A DNA stretch of 64,000 bases. It comes from Planctomycetaceae bacterium. GTDB lineage: Bacteria > Planctomycetota > Planctomycetia > Gemmatales > Gemmataceae. Made by a program: the position numbers and the translations under genes. The notes under the pieces were generated by a model. It made no database searches, was not told the DNA's origin, and worked only from the letters and a program-made list of their open reading frames with translations. Positions 52,473 through 61,400 of the stretch are shown piece by piece (the first letter of the stretch is position 1; every line of letters begins with the position of its first letter). The DNA is taken from positions 62,001-126,000 of the forward strand of contig PNLP01000006.1 in the NCBI GenBank assembly GCA_013823135.1, in the 5' to 3' direction.

Positions 52473-52502
52473 GCACCCCCGCGGATTCAGCCGCGGGGGT
52501 GC
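52473..52502 (-). terminator. Rho-independent terminator of the isomerase-like gene
   Basis: Perfect 12-bp stem GCACCCCCGCGG/CCGCGGGGGTGC (52473-52484 with 52491-52502), 6-nt loop. On the minus strand it is followed by TTGTTTCTCTTCT. It ends the transcript of 52547-53404 before the FNR gene. Confidence 0.9.
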
Positions 52503-52546
52503 CGGATGCCCCGGTTGGAATTATACGAAACGGCATCGCTTCTGAG

Positions 52547-53404
52547 TCATCCCAGCTTTTTCACGGTTTCGCGGACATACTCGACGCACTTTTTCATGTC
52601 TGGCGATGGGTCAGATGGGTTAGCTTCGTACTCGATGCAAACCGCCCCTTCGAACTTCACATCCTTGAGCGCCTTGAACACGGATGCCACGTCGAGGATC
52701 CCTGTCGGGTCACCGAAAACGACATCTGTTTTTCGCTTGTTGTCGTGGTCCTTGAGGTGCATCCCGAAGTTCCGGTCGCCCATCACCTTCACCTGCTCTG
52801 CCGGATCGAGTTTCTCACCGAGTTGCGCCATCCGCAACAGATGCCCGGTGTCGAGGCAAGCTCCGATGAGTTTGTGGTGATCCTTTACAGCCTTCATGAT
52901 GATTTCCGCGGACCACCAGCGGTCGCGATTATCTTTGCCTGACGGGCCATGGGGGTGAATGGCAATCGCAATCTTGTACTCCTCGCACAACTTGTCCAGG
53001 CTGTCGAAAGCGTCTGGCGAGGGGCTCGCGCTGAGGTACTTCAGGCCAACAGCTTTCCCAAACTCGAACAGCTTTTTGTTCTTTTCGTGGTCCTTCGTAA
53101 AGCTCGAGACGCCGAACCCGACAGGCGCAACTCCATACTCCTTGCACAACTCCAGAATCCCCTTTAGCTTCTCTGCATTCGCGTCAGGTGGCAGGTGTTT
53201 CGAGTAGAACTCAGCGTGCTTGAGCCCGAGTTCTTTCATCCGCTTCAGGGCCGGTTCCAGGTCGAAGTTCCGGAAGGTGTAGCTCTGGACGCCGAGGCTG
53301 ATCTTGCTGGCGTCCTCGGCGCTCGCGGGTTGAGGGACCGCGAGTATCCCAACGGCTGCGGCAGAAGTCGTCAAAAACGAGCGGCGGTCGAGAGGTCGGT
53401 TCAT
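52547..53404 (-). CDS. Sugar phosphate isomerase/epimerase-like TIM-barrel protein, Tat-exported
   Basis: A 285-residue protein with leader MNRPLDRRSFLTTSAAAVGI (twin arginine). The barrel has ISLGVQSYTFRNFDLEPAL, LKHAEFYSKHLPP, IAIAIHPHGPSGKDNRDRWW, IGACLDTGHLLRM, FGMHLKDHD, and EGAVCIEYEANPSDPS. His and Glu/Asp residues at strand ends form a plausible metal site. A paralogue of the 31930-32811 protein, but bounded by terminators on both sides, so transcribed alone. Confidence 0.9.
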   Translation of the reverse strand: MNRPLDRRSFLTTSAAAVGILAVPQPASAEDASKISLGVQSYTFRNFDLEPALKRMKELGLKHAEFYSKHLPPDANAEKLKGILELCKEYGVAPVGFGVSSFTKDHEKNKKLFEFGKAVGLKYLSASPSPDAFDSLDKLCEEYKIAIAIHPHGPSGKDNRDRWWSAEIIMKAVKDHHKLIGACLDTGHLLRMAQLGEKLDPAEQVKVMGDRNFGMHLKDHDNKRKTDVVFGDPTGILDVASVFKALKDVKFEGAVCIEYEANPSDPSPDMKKCVEYVRETVKKLG

Positions 53405-53427
53405 GGGTGAGGTTCCTGGGAAAACAG

Positions 53428-53459
53428 GCAAGCCCACCAGATCGAGCCGGTGGGCTTGC
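53428..53459 (-). terminator. Rho-independent terminator of the VIT/vWA gene
   Basis: Perfect 11-bp stem GCAAGCCCACC/GGTGGGCTTGC (53428-53438 with 53449-53459). On the minus strand it is followed by CTGTTTTCCC, 31 nt after the stop codon at 53490. Confidence 0.85.
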
Positions 53460-53489
53460 GAGTTTAGCCGATCCCTTGGCGGGATGCGA

Positions 53490-55967
53490 TCACTTCTTGG
53501 AGAAGAAAGCCGCGATCTCTGCGTCTTCTAACTTGTCTTTGCCCTCGTTTTGATCGATGACCAATGCGACGCCGCTCGGGCTGATCCACACGATCGAGTT
53601 CCCGAGGCGGAACACGTCCTTCATCTCCGGATGGGCTGCAAGGATTGCGAAGTACGCATCACTTTGGGCCTTCACGGTCACGGACTTCATGTCTGCCTTG
53701 TAAGCGTCATCGATCCACACGCCGCCGACTTCCAGCACGTTGCGGCCCTGAACCTGGCGGTTCGCGGTGAGGCTCATACGTTGTTGGTTACGGAGGTTAT
53801 TCGAAGCACACGCAAGATCGACTCCTAGTTGACCACTCTGGTAGCCATCGCGACGACCCTTGAACGCCGTGTTCGTGTCGTCCCACGTCTTCTTCTGCTG
53901 TTGATACCGTAGCACTTCCTCGGTCAACTTCGCTCGGTCCGCGGGGGCGAGTTTGTCATTCTTGAGTTGCTCGGAGGCATCCTTGATCTGCTGCTCGGCT
54001 GCTACCCCACGGTTGTTCGCGATCGCTCCGAGACCCTTGGCATCACCCTGGGCTTGTTGCTTCGCGAAATCTTCGACACGACCCGGCTTGCCACCAGGTG
54101 CTGCCGGCGCGATGCCCGGAGGAGGACCGAATCCGCTCCCGCCAGCTAGTGGAACTGCGATCGGAGGCACGGCCATCGGGAACTTACCGTGGATCGGTCG
54201 CGGGGTCGGTGGTACCACTGGCATCACCGAATCTGGAACCACGAGGTAGCTGGTGTACGGGGTCGCGATGCCATACTTCTTCGCCAGCATCACAACCTCG
54301 TCGATCAACTCTTTCTTCTCGCCGTTCGCACGGATCTGATCGAGAATGAACCCGACCTTTCTGCGTGCCCACAACGGCTCGACGAAATCCTTGCCGGTGT
54401 CCGATGCGGTCTTTTCCGGGAAGGTCACATCGTAAACGAATTCCTTCTTCTCTGCTCCAACCATGCCACTGAGTCGCAGAGCAACGTGACCGTGACCCGT
54501 GTAGCGACCGATCACAACCAACTGCGTCCCGTGGAACAGGTCGGGTAGTTTCGGTGGGTAGATCTCGTGCAGGCGAATTGCCTCGCCGCAGGTCAGCTTC
54601 ACGTCAGTCAGTACGGGGTTGCTGATCTTCCCGTAGAGGCTGGCAACCTTGGTCTCGATGTCCTCGGAGGGGCGGACGTAGGTGCTGACGGCCCGCGTGG
54701 CCTCGGCCAGTTGGTCGAGCATTGCGGCGTTCACGTCGTCGCCCACGCCGAAGGTGAAGATGCGGGTGTTGCTGCTGTTCTTGCCAACCGTTTTCTTGAC
54801 GATCTGGTCCGTGTCAGTCACATCCACAGTGGGCAGGCCGTCAGTGAAGAACACCACGTTGAACGGGCGACCGACGTCATCGGTTCGCATCCCGAGGGCT
54901 TCATCGAGCGCCGGCCAGATCGCGGTCCCCCCCTGCTGCTTCAACCCATCCACCCACTTGATTGCGGCTTCGAGGTAGTCCTTGTTTGCCGGAACCAGCT
55001 TGTCGCGGAATGGCGTGACAGACGTCGAAAACTTGATGACGCTGAAACGGTCCTCGGGGTGGAGCTGACCCAGGCAATACTTCAGTGCCTTCTTCGCCTG
55101 TGCCATCTTGATGTCCGACATGCTGCTGGAGACATCGAGAACCAGCACGAGATCGCGAGGCATCCGCTTCATCTCGGCTTCAACCTGCGGTGAAACCAGG
55201 AACATGAAGTAGCCGTCTTCCGCGCCGATCGGCTTGTACATCAGCGGGGTCAGGCCGATATCCTTGTCGCCGAAGCCGTAAAACAGTTGGAAGTCCTTGT
55301 CAAGAACCGCCTGGTTCTTCTCGAACTCGATCGTGGCTTCCTTGTCGCCCTTGCGGACAATTGCGATGGCGTGCGTTGGGCTGTAGATGTTCTGGATCGG
55401 GTGCTGCGACTTCAGCGAGATCTTGACCGAGAACTCTTCCAGGGTGCTGGTGCTCTTCCCGTCCGTCTTGAGCGGGTAGATGTACTCGACCAGCCCGCCC
55501 TCCTTCTGGGCGATCGATTTGAAGCTGATCTTCACCTTCTGGTCGCCCTTCGGCGGGATCGGGAATACACGCAGCCGCATCATGCTGTTCCCTAGGTATT
55601 CGAGAATGCCGGGGTCTTGCGTTCGCCGAACGATTTCCGTGTAGACCGCATTGGCTTTCTTGGCGTCGAGCAACTCGCCGCCCAGTTCCTTGCCGTCCAC
55701 CCACATGGTGAACTTGTCCACGCTCGCGCCCTTGGGCACGGGGAACAGGTAGGTGGCTTCGAGGTTTCGGTCGGTGTGGTTGCGGAAGGTTTGTTCGATG
55801 GTGGTGATGGCCACCTGCTCGTCAATGCTGGCGGTCACCTTGTGGTTGACCATCGCCAGCGGCGGGAGTGTCTTGTCATCGGGGATGAGGAGGCCGGCAG
55901 CACGCGCCGGTGCAGACACGGCGAGAACTATGGCGAGGGCCGGGAGAGCGAGGCGAAGGAATCGCAT
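53490..55967 (-). CDS. Secreted VIT and von Willebrand A domain protein
   Basis: An 825-residue protein with signal MRFLRLALPALAIVLAVSAPARA. The VIT domain (about 35-160) contains NHKVTASIDEQVAITTIEQTF and ATYLFPVPKGASVDKFTMWVDG. The vWA domain (about 290-460) carries the MIDAS motif DVSSSMSD, with FFTDGLPTVDVTDTD and TRIFTFGVGDDVNAAMLDQL. A Pro/Gly-rich stretch near residue 620-660 and a coiled region follow. Probably a periplasmic or surface protein binding others through a metal ion, like inter-alpha-trypsin inhibitor heavy chains. GGAGG six bases before the ATG supports this start. Confidence 0.93.
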   Translation of the reverse strand: MRFLRLALPALAIVLAVSAPARAAGLLIPDDKTLPPLAMVNHKVTASIDEQVAITTIEQTFRNHTDRNLEATYLFPVPKGASVDKFTMWVDGKELGGELLDAKKANAVYTEIVRRTQDPGILEYLGNSMMRLRVFPIPPKGDQKVKISFKSIAQKEGGLVEYIYPLKTDGKSTSTLEEFSVKISLKSQHPIQNIYSPTHAIAIVRKGDKEATIEFEKNQAVLDKDFQLFYGFGDKDIGLTPLMYKPIGAEDGYFMFLVSPQVEAEMKRMPRDLVLVLDVSSSMSDIKMAQAKKALKYCLGQLHPEDRFSVIKFSTSVTPFRDKLVPANKDYLEAAIKWVDGLKQQGGTAIWPALDEALGMRTDDVGRPFNVVFFTDGLPTVDVTDTDQIVKKTVGKNSSNTRIFTFGVGDDVNAAMLDQLAEATRAVSTYVRPSEDIETKVASLYGKISNPVLTDVKLTCGEAIRLHEIYPPKLPDLFHGTQLVVIGRYTGHGHVALRLSGMVGAEKKEFVYDVTFPEKTASDTGKDFVEPLWARRKVGFILDQIRANGEKKELIDEVVMLAKKYGIATPYTSYLVVPDSVMPVVPPTPRPIHGKFPMAVPPIAVPLAGGSGFGPPPGIAPAAPGGKPGRVEDFAKQQAQGDAKGLGAIANNRGVAAEQQIKDASEQLKNDKLAPADRAKLTEEVLRYQQQKKTWDDTNTAFKGRRDGYQSGQLGVDLACASNNLRNQQRMSLTANRQVQGRNVLEVGGVWIDDAYKADMKSVTVKAQSDAYFAILAAHPEMKDVFRLGNSIVWISPSGVALVIDQNEGKDKLEDAEIAAFFSKK

Positions 55968-56120
55968 GATCCACCTCCGAAGGGCAAACGTCGAACGACT
56001 GGCGGGAACGCCGCTGATTATAAGACGGGATGGAAGGCAAACGCGATGGGACGTGTGGCTGACTGTTACGAAGGGGTTACCCGCGTCGTAGGTAACCAGC
56101 AAAACCACGCCACAAAAACA

Positions 56121-56153
56121 CGTCAGCCCCGGGTGGACTTCCCAGGGCTGACG
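56121..56153 (-). terminator. Rho-independent terminator of the anti-sigma-like gene
   Basis: 9-bp stem CGTCAGCCC/GGGCTGACG (56121-56129 with 56145-56153). On the minus strand it is followed by TGTTTTTGTGG, about 27 nt after the stop codon at 56180. Confidence 0.85.
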
Positions 56154-56179
56154 CGGCATCACGACCGATCGGGAGAGGA

Positions 56180-57553
56180 TTACCCGTTGCCGGGTCGGAT
56201 GACAATGATCACAGGGACGGCATTCGCTTTTCGCTCGCCGCGCTTGGCAACGAATTGTTTCAATTCCGGGGAGTTAATTTGTGGCAGTGGTCGGCCTGGG
56301 ACCACATTCCAGGTCAGGAGTACAGCGGTCTTCTCACCGGGCTTCGTGTGCCCTGTCAGAACCGACTTCACGATCTGGTCAGCTGTGCCAGAACTCAATG
56401 GCTTGCTTGGGTCGGGGATACGATCGATCTTCTCATTCGACTTTTCCATCGCGGGGCGTTTGAACAAGCCCGGATCGAACCCCAGCACACTCTTGAGGTC
56501 GCGGGCATCGTGCTCCGATACCGCGGTTGCGTGCAGCATGTCGTAAACATGCGGGGAAACCTTGGCATCCTCGGTGTTCAGTTTCGCCATCAGCGCGGCA
56601 AGTTCTTGCGGCGTGAGCGACTCGGTATAAATCACGGTCGCGTTCACCGTTCGCTTTTGGAGTTGAGTCATCGTGTTGGCATCAGCTAGCAGGTTCACGC
56701 CCGTAGCCTTGGAAGCCTCGCGGAACAACTCCACGGCTCGCTGCGGATTGCGGGTGAACAGGTCGATCCGGAAAGCCGGGTCGCGTGCCAACTCATCGAC
56801 GAAGAGTTGGCGTGTGTCTTCGGCCTCGAAAGCCGCCAATGGCTTGAGGAACGGGATCTTCAACTCAACCATCTCGAAGCGGGTCTCGGGTAGAGGCCGA
56901 GCACCAACCAAGTCAGGTCGAACCACCCGCGGCACCGGAGCGATGGCAACGGTATCCTGTGGCGTGTGGGGCAGTGGGAAATCTAGCCGAGCGTAGGTTG
57001 CGTCTGGCAGAGCAGGATGCTCACGAGGAACAGGTACCGATGGTCGAGGTCCCGTGTCAACCGGGAGCCATTTCGCCCAATCGGGGTCCCCTGCCCCCTT
57101 GTGCGTGGAGGGCGGTGGACGATTCGGATTGCGGGCGAAGGAACTTCGCGGTTGTTGCTGATTGAAGAAAAGGAAGGAACTCGCTGTGACACCGATCAGC
57201 AAACTTGCGGCGACAGCAACGGGAACCCAACTGCGAGATTTCTTGCCGAATGCGACCGTGCTGCGAGCCGGTTCGGCCAGGGGTTGAGTGCGGGGAGGCG
57301 GCGTGACCTTCGCAAGCCGACTTGGCACCGGCGTCATGGACGCGATTCGTGCCATCACGCGGCTTTGCAGATCGACGGGAGGCGCAAGTCGTGGTAGTGC
57401 GTGGAGCTTGTTGCTGTCCGCAAGCAATTTGGAGTGAATCGCGCGGGCTTCCGGCGAAGCGTTCAGCAGACGACCGAGCCGACGGCTTTCGAGCGGGGTA
57501 AGCTCGCCATCCACGGCAGCGGTAATCAGTTGTAGAAGGTCGTCGGTAATCAT
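56180..57553 (-). CDS. Anti-sigma factor-like membrane protein
   Basis: A 457-residue protein directly after an ECF sigma gene. The N-terminus MITDDLLQLITAAVDGELTP, LESRRLGRLLNASPEARAIH is the short helical zinc-less anti-sigma domain type. One membrane helix follows at about 120-140 (WVPVAVAASLLIGVTASSFLFF). The large outer part is Pro-rich, then a domain with FREASKATGVNLLADANTM and LTPQELAALMAKLNTEDAK, ending in AVPVIIVIRPGNG. It probably holds the sigma factor at the membrane and senses a periplasmic signal. An upstream ATG at 57589 is a possible start. Confidence 0.75.
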   Translation of the reverse strand: MITDDLLQLITAAVDGELTPLESRRLGRLLNASPEARAIHSKLLADSNKLHALPRLAPPVDLQSRVMARIASMTPVPSRLAKVTPPPRTQPLAEPARSTVAFGKKSRSWVPVAVAASLLIGVTASSFLFFNQQQPRSSFARNPNRPPPSTHKGAGDPDWAKWLPVDTGPRPSVPVPREHPALPDATYARLDFPLPHTPQDTVAIAPVPRVVRPDLVGARPLPETRFEMVELKIPFLKPLAAFEAEDTRQLFVDELARDPAFRIDLFTRNPQRAVELFREASKATGVNLLADANTMTQLQKRTVNATVIYTESLTPQELAALMAKLNTEDAKVSPHVYDMLHATAVSEHDARDLKSVLGFDPGLFKRPAMEKSNEKIDRIPDPSKPLSSGTADQIVKSVLTGHTKPGEKTAVLLTWNVVPGRPLPQINSPELKQFVAKRGERKANAVPVIIVIRPGNG

Positions 57554-57609
57554 TGGCTTCAGCCCCCGCACATCAGCGAACATCTGCAAGACGCTCGGCC
57601 GGGTGAGAG

Positions 57610-58188
57610 TTAACTGTGATCCTCATCCTCAGTATCAGTAGGTTGCAACAACTCGCGGAGCTCAAGGCGGGCACGATGCAATCGACTTCGGATCGTCCCG
57701 ATCGGCACCTTGAGGATCTCCGCGATATCCTCGTACCGCATCCCTTCGATATCCTTCAACACAAGCACTTCTCGGTGCTCGTGCGACAAACGAACCATCG
57801 CTTCTTGCAACTGCTGCTCTTCCTCACTTCGCTCAAGAGCCAGTCCCGGCTTCACGTACTCGGAGGGATCGTCGGGGTCAATTCCACCCTCAGGACAGAC
57901 CGCATCCAGACTGATTGCAGCTCGCCGTTTTCGCTTTAAACTGATCGCGGTGTTAAACGCAATCCGATACAGCCAGGTGAAAAATTCCGCGTCACCTTTG
58001 AAGCTGTGCAATGACTGGTATGCGTTCAAAAACGCATCCTGAACGACGTCGGCAGCGTCTTCAGGGCTGTCCACCAGTCGAACCGCGGCGTTGTAAAGCC
58101 TTGCCTGGTAACGGGATACCAATTCACCAAAGGCATCCCGATGGCCGCCCAGACAGTCCGCGATGAGCTTGCGATCGTCGTCGCTCAC
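57610..58188 (-). CDS. RNA polymerase sigma factor, ECF family
   Basis: A 192-residue sigma-70 family factor with a GTG start. Region 2: FGELVSRYQARLYNAAVRLV, SPEDAADVVQDAFLNAYQSL and FFTWLYRIAFNTAISLKRKRR. A 40-residue acidic linker follows (GGIDPDDPSEYVKPG). Region 4: VRLSHEHREVLVLKDIEGMR, YEDIAEILKVPIGTIRSRLH, the helix-turn-helix reading the -35 element. The neighbouring anti-sigma-like gene is 56 nt downstream. A possible self-regulated promoter lies just upstream. Confidence 0.95.
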   Translation of the reverse strand: MSDDDRKLIADCLGGHRDAFGELVSRYQARLYNAAVRLVDSPEDAADVVQDAFLNAYQSLHSFKGDAEFFTWLYRIAFNTAISLKRKRRAAISLDAVCPEGGIDPDDPSEYVKPGLALERSEEEQQLQEAMVRLSHEHREVLVLKDIEGMRYEDIAEILKVPIGTIRSRLHRARLELRELLQPTDTEDEDHS

Positions 58189-58202
58189 TTAGCTCTACCG
58201 GG

Positions 58203-58231
58203 TTTGACGTGACTGGGGCCGGCGGAGTTCC
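58203..58231 (-). promoter_or_regulatory. Candidate ECF-type promoter upstream of the sigma gene
   Basis: On the minus strand GGAACTC (58231-58225) and CGTCAAA (58209-58203) are separated by 15 nt. The -35 part equals the GGAAC core used by RpoE-like factors and the -10 part resembles their TCAAA form. It lies about 15 nt before the GTG at 58188. Autoregulation is inferred only from this resemblance. Confidence 0.35.
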
Positions 58232-58411
58232 CGGAAACTGTCCGGAACTAGCCACCACGATTCTGCAAGTTATAGCACGCCAGAGATTGTGGCTGTTGGG
58301 AAAGACCCGCGCATCACACCCAGCCCCTCAATCTCCACACTTCACAGGAGTCATCCGTATACTATTCAGCAGTCATTTTCGGTCAGCCCGGTTCAGGAGG
58401 AGCGGGGGTTC

Positions 58412-61400
58412 ATGGACACTCAGACCATCGTGGTTCGCGGGGCGCGCGAACACAACCTTCGGGGTGTGAACCTTGAACTACCTCGCAACAAACTGATCGT
58501 GTTCACGGGGGTCAGCGGATCAGGGAAAAGCTCCCTGGCGTTCGACACAATCTATGCCGAGGGCCAGCGGCGGTACGTCGAATCACTCTCTAGTTACGCC
58601 CGGCAGTTCCTTGGCCAGCTTCCCAAGCCTGATGTCGACTACATCGGCGGGCTCTCCCCTTCTGTTAGCATCCAGCAAAAAACGGCGGGCCGCAATCCCC
58701 GATCCACAGTCGGAACGATTACGGAAGTTTCGGACTTCCTCCGCGTGATGTATGCCCGCTTGGGTCAGGGTCATTGCCCCAAGTGCGAACGGCCCATCAC
58801 GGCCCAAACGCGCGAACAGATCATCGGTCGCATCCTGGCGTTACCCGAGGGCGCTCGCTTTCTGGTCATGGCTCCTGTGGTACGCGGACAGAAGGGCGAG
58901 TTCAAGGACTTCTTTGCCGACATGGTGAAACGGGGTTACGTCCGTGCCCGAGTCGATGGCAAACACGTGAAGCTGACGGACGACCTGAAACTCGACAAGC
59001 GGATCAAGCACACCATCGAGATCGTTGTCGATCGCCTCAAGGCCGACCCGAATCAGCGCCCCCGTATCGCCGAAGCAGTCGAACAGGCGCTCAACTTGGC
59101 CACCGGCAACCTGATCATCAGCGTCGAACCCGAGGTGACCACGGGACGCGAGTCCCCTGGTGAGTTGGATCAACAACCGGCACTCGCCGAAGACACGCTG
59201 TTGTCCGCACATTATGCCTGCACGTACTGCAACATCAGCTACGAGCCGCCGACGCCGCAACTGTTCAGCTTTAACAGCCCGCACGGCATGTGCCCCGACT
59301 GCGACGGGCTCGGCAACAAGTTCACCTTCGACCCCGGCCTGCTGATCCCCGATCCAACCGTCAGCTTTTACGATGGGGCTATTCCACTGGTTGGACCGCT
59401 AAAAGGGATGGGTCGCTGGCGGAAGCACATCTTCGAGGGGGTTGGCAAGTCGCTGGGGATCGACCTCAAGACCCCATGGAACAAACTGCCCGCGACGCAT
59501 CAGGAACTCATCCTGAATGGAAGTGGCGACTCGCACATCGTCTGGGAGTGGAAGCAACGCGGCGGGAAGGTGTGGAAGCATGGCGGGAAGTGGGAAGGGA
59601 TTGTTCCGCAAATGCTCTCGCAGTTCAAGAAAACGGCAGCCGGTCCGCGACGGATGCAACTCGAAAAATACATGCGGGTCGTGCGTTGCCCCGCGTGCCA
59701 GGGTCAGCGACTGAACCCGCAAGCCCGCAACGTGCGAGTGGGCGGCCGCACTCTGATCGACCTGGGCCACACCAGCATTGGCGAACTCGTGCCGTGGTTC
59801 GACGAGTACGAGAAAACGATCTCGCATACCGCGAAGATTATCGCCGGGGAACTGCTGAAAGAGATCCGCGGGCGGCTCGGGTTCCTGCTGAACGTCGGGC
59901 TTCACTACCTTTCGCTCGACCGCTCTGCCCCGACACTCTCGGGCGGCGAGGCGCAGCGTATTCGACTCGCGGGCCAGATCGGTAGCGGTCTGGTGGGCGT
60001 GCTGTACGTCCTCGATGAGCCCAGTATCGGTCTGCACCCACGCGATAATGCACAACTGCTGGCAAGCCTCGAACGCCTGCGAGACATGGGGAACACCGTG
60101 CTCGTCGTGGAACACGACGAGGAGACGATGCGGGCGGCAGATTACCTCGTGGACTTCGGCCCCGGTCCGGGGATTCGTGGGGGGCACGTCGTCGCAGCCG
60201 GGACGCCAGCGGAGGTCTTCGCAAACAAGGCGAGCCTCACGGGTCAGTACCTCACTGGCGTAAAGGAAATCGCCGTTCCTGCGAAGCGCCGACCAGGAAA
60301 GGGCCAGTCTCTTCAGATAGTGGGCGCGACGCATCACAACCTGAAAAACGTCAAAGTCGATATTCCGCTGGGGATGTTCGTCTGCATCACGGGGGTCAGC
60401 GGTTCGGGGAAGAGTTCGCTTGTCAACGATGTGCTTCGTGGAGGGTTGGCGGCGGCCCTTGCGAGCGCAGGGCGCAAGCCTGCTGTTGAAGAGAGCGAGA
60501 CCGACGACGAAACCCCCGAGGAAGTAGCCACAGCGCTCTGCGACCGCATCGAGGGTGCGAGCAACATCGACAAAGTCATCGACATCGACCAGACGCCAAT
60601 CGGCCGCACGCCGCGCTCGAACCCTGCGACGTACATCAAACTCTGGGACGAGATTCGCTCGCTCTACGCGACAATGCCGGACGCGAAAGTTCGGGGGTAT
60701 CAGCCGGGGCGGTTCAGCTTCAACAAACCGGGCGGCCGCTGCGAGGCCTGCGAGGGGAACGGTTCCAATCGCCTGGAAATGGACTTCCTCGCGGACGTGT
60801 GGGTGCAATGCCCCGTGTGCGAGGGCAGACGCTTCAACCGCGAAACGCTCCAGGTTCGCTACCGCGGCAAGTCGATTCAGGACGTCCTGGAAATGGAAGT
60901 CGCGGAGGCGCTCGAGCACTTCGAGCACGTCCCTAAGATTCGCCCGATGCTCCAGACTTTGCACGACGTCGGGCTGGATTACATCAAACTCGGCCAGCCA
61001 TCACCCACGCTCTCCGGCGGCGAGGCTCAACGCATCAAACTGGCGAAGGAACTGGTTCGCAAAGGCACGGGCAAGACGCTGTACATTCTCGATGAGCCGA
61101 CGACTGGCCTGCACTTCGAGGACACCCGAAAGCTGCTCGAAGTGCTGCACGGATTCGCCGAGCAGGGCAACACCGTACTCGTGATCGAACACAGTTTGGA
61201 CGTCATCAAAACGGCCGACTGGCTCATCGACATGGGGCCGGACGGCGGTTCTGGGGGCGGTCGCGTTGTCGTGGCTGGCACTCCGGAAAAGGTAGCGAAG
61301 TGTCGTGAGTCGTACACTGGCCGGTCGCTCGCCCCGATCCTGTATCCGAAGAAGAAGGCACGCGGCGGGAAAGCACTCGCGAAACCCAAAACACCAACCA

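Noticed and set aside
58300..58412. A LexA (SOS) box upstream of uvrA
   Set aside because: I looked for a palindromic operator. TATACT at about 58357 could be a -10 box, but no convincing LexA-type dyad is visible and the motif is not fixed in this phylum.
59399..60964. A 521-codon open frame on the minus strand inside uvrA
   Set aside because: It is antisense to well-conserved UvrA sequence; the product has no recognisable fold.
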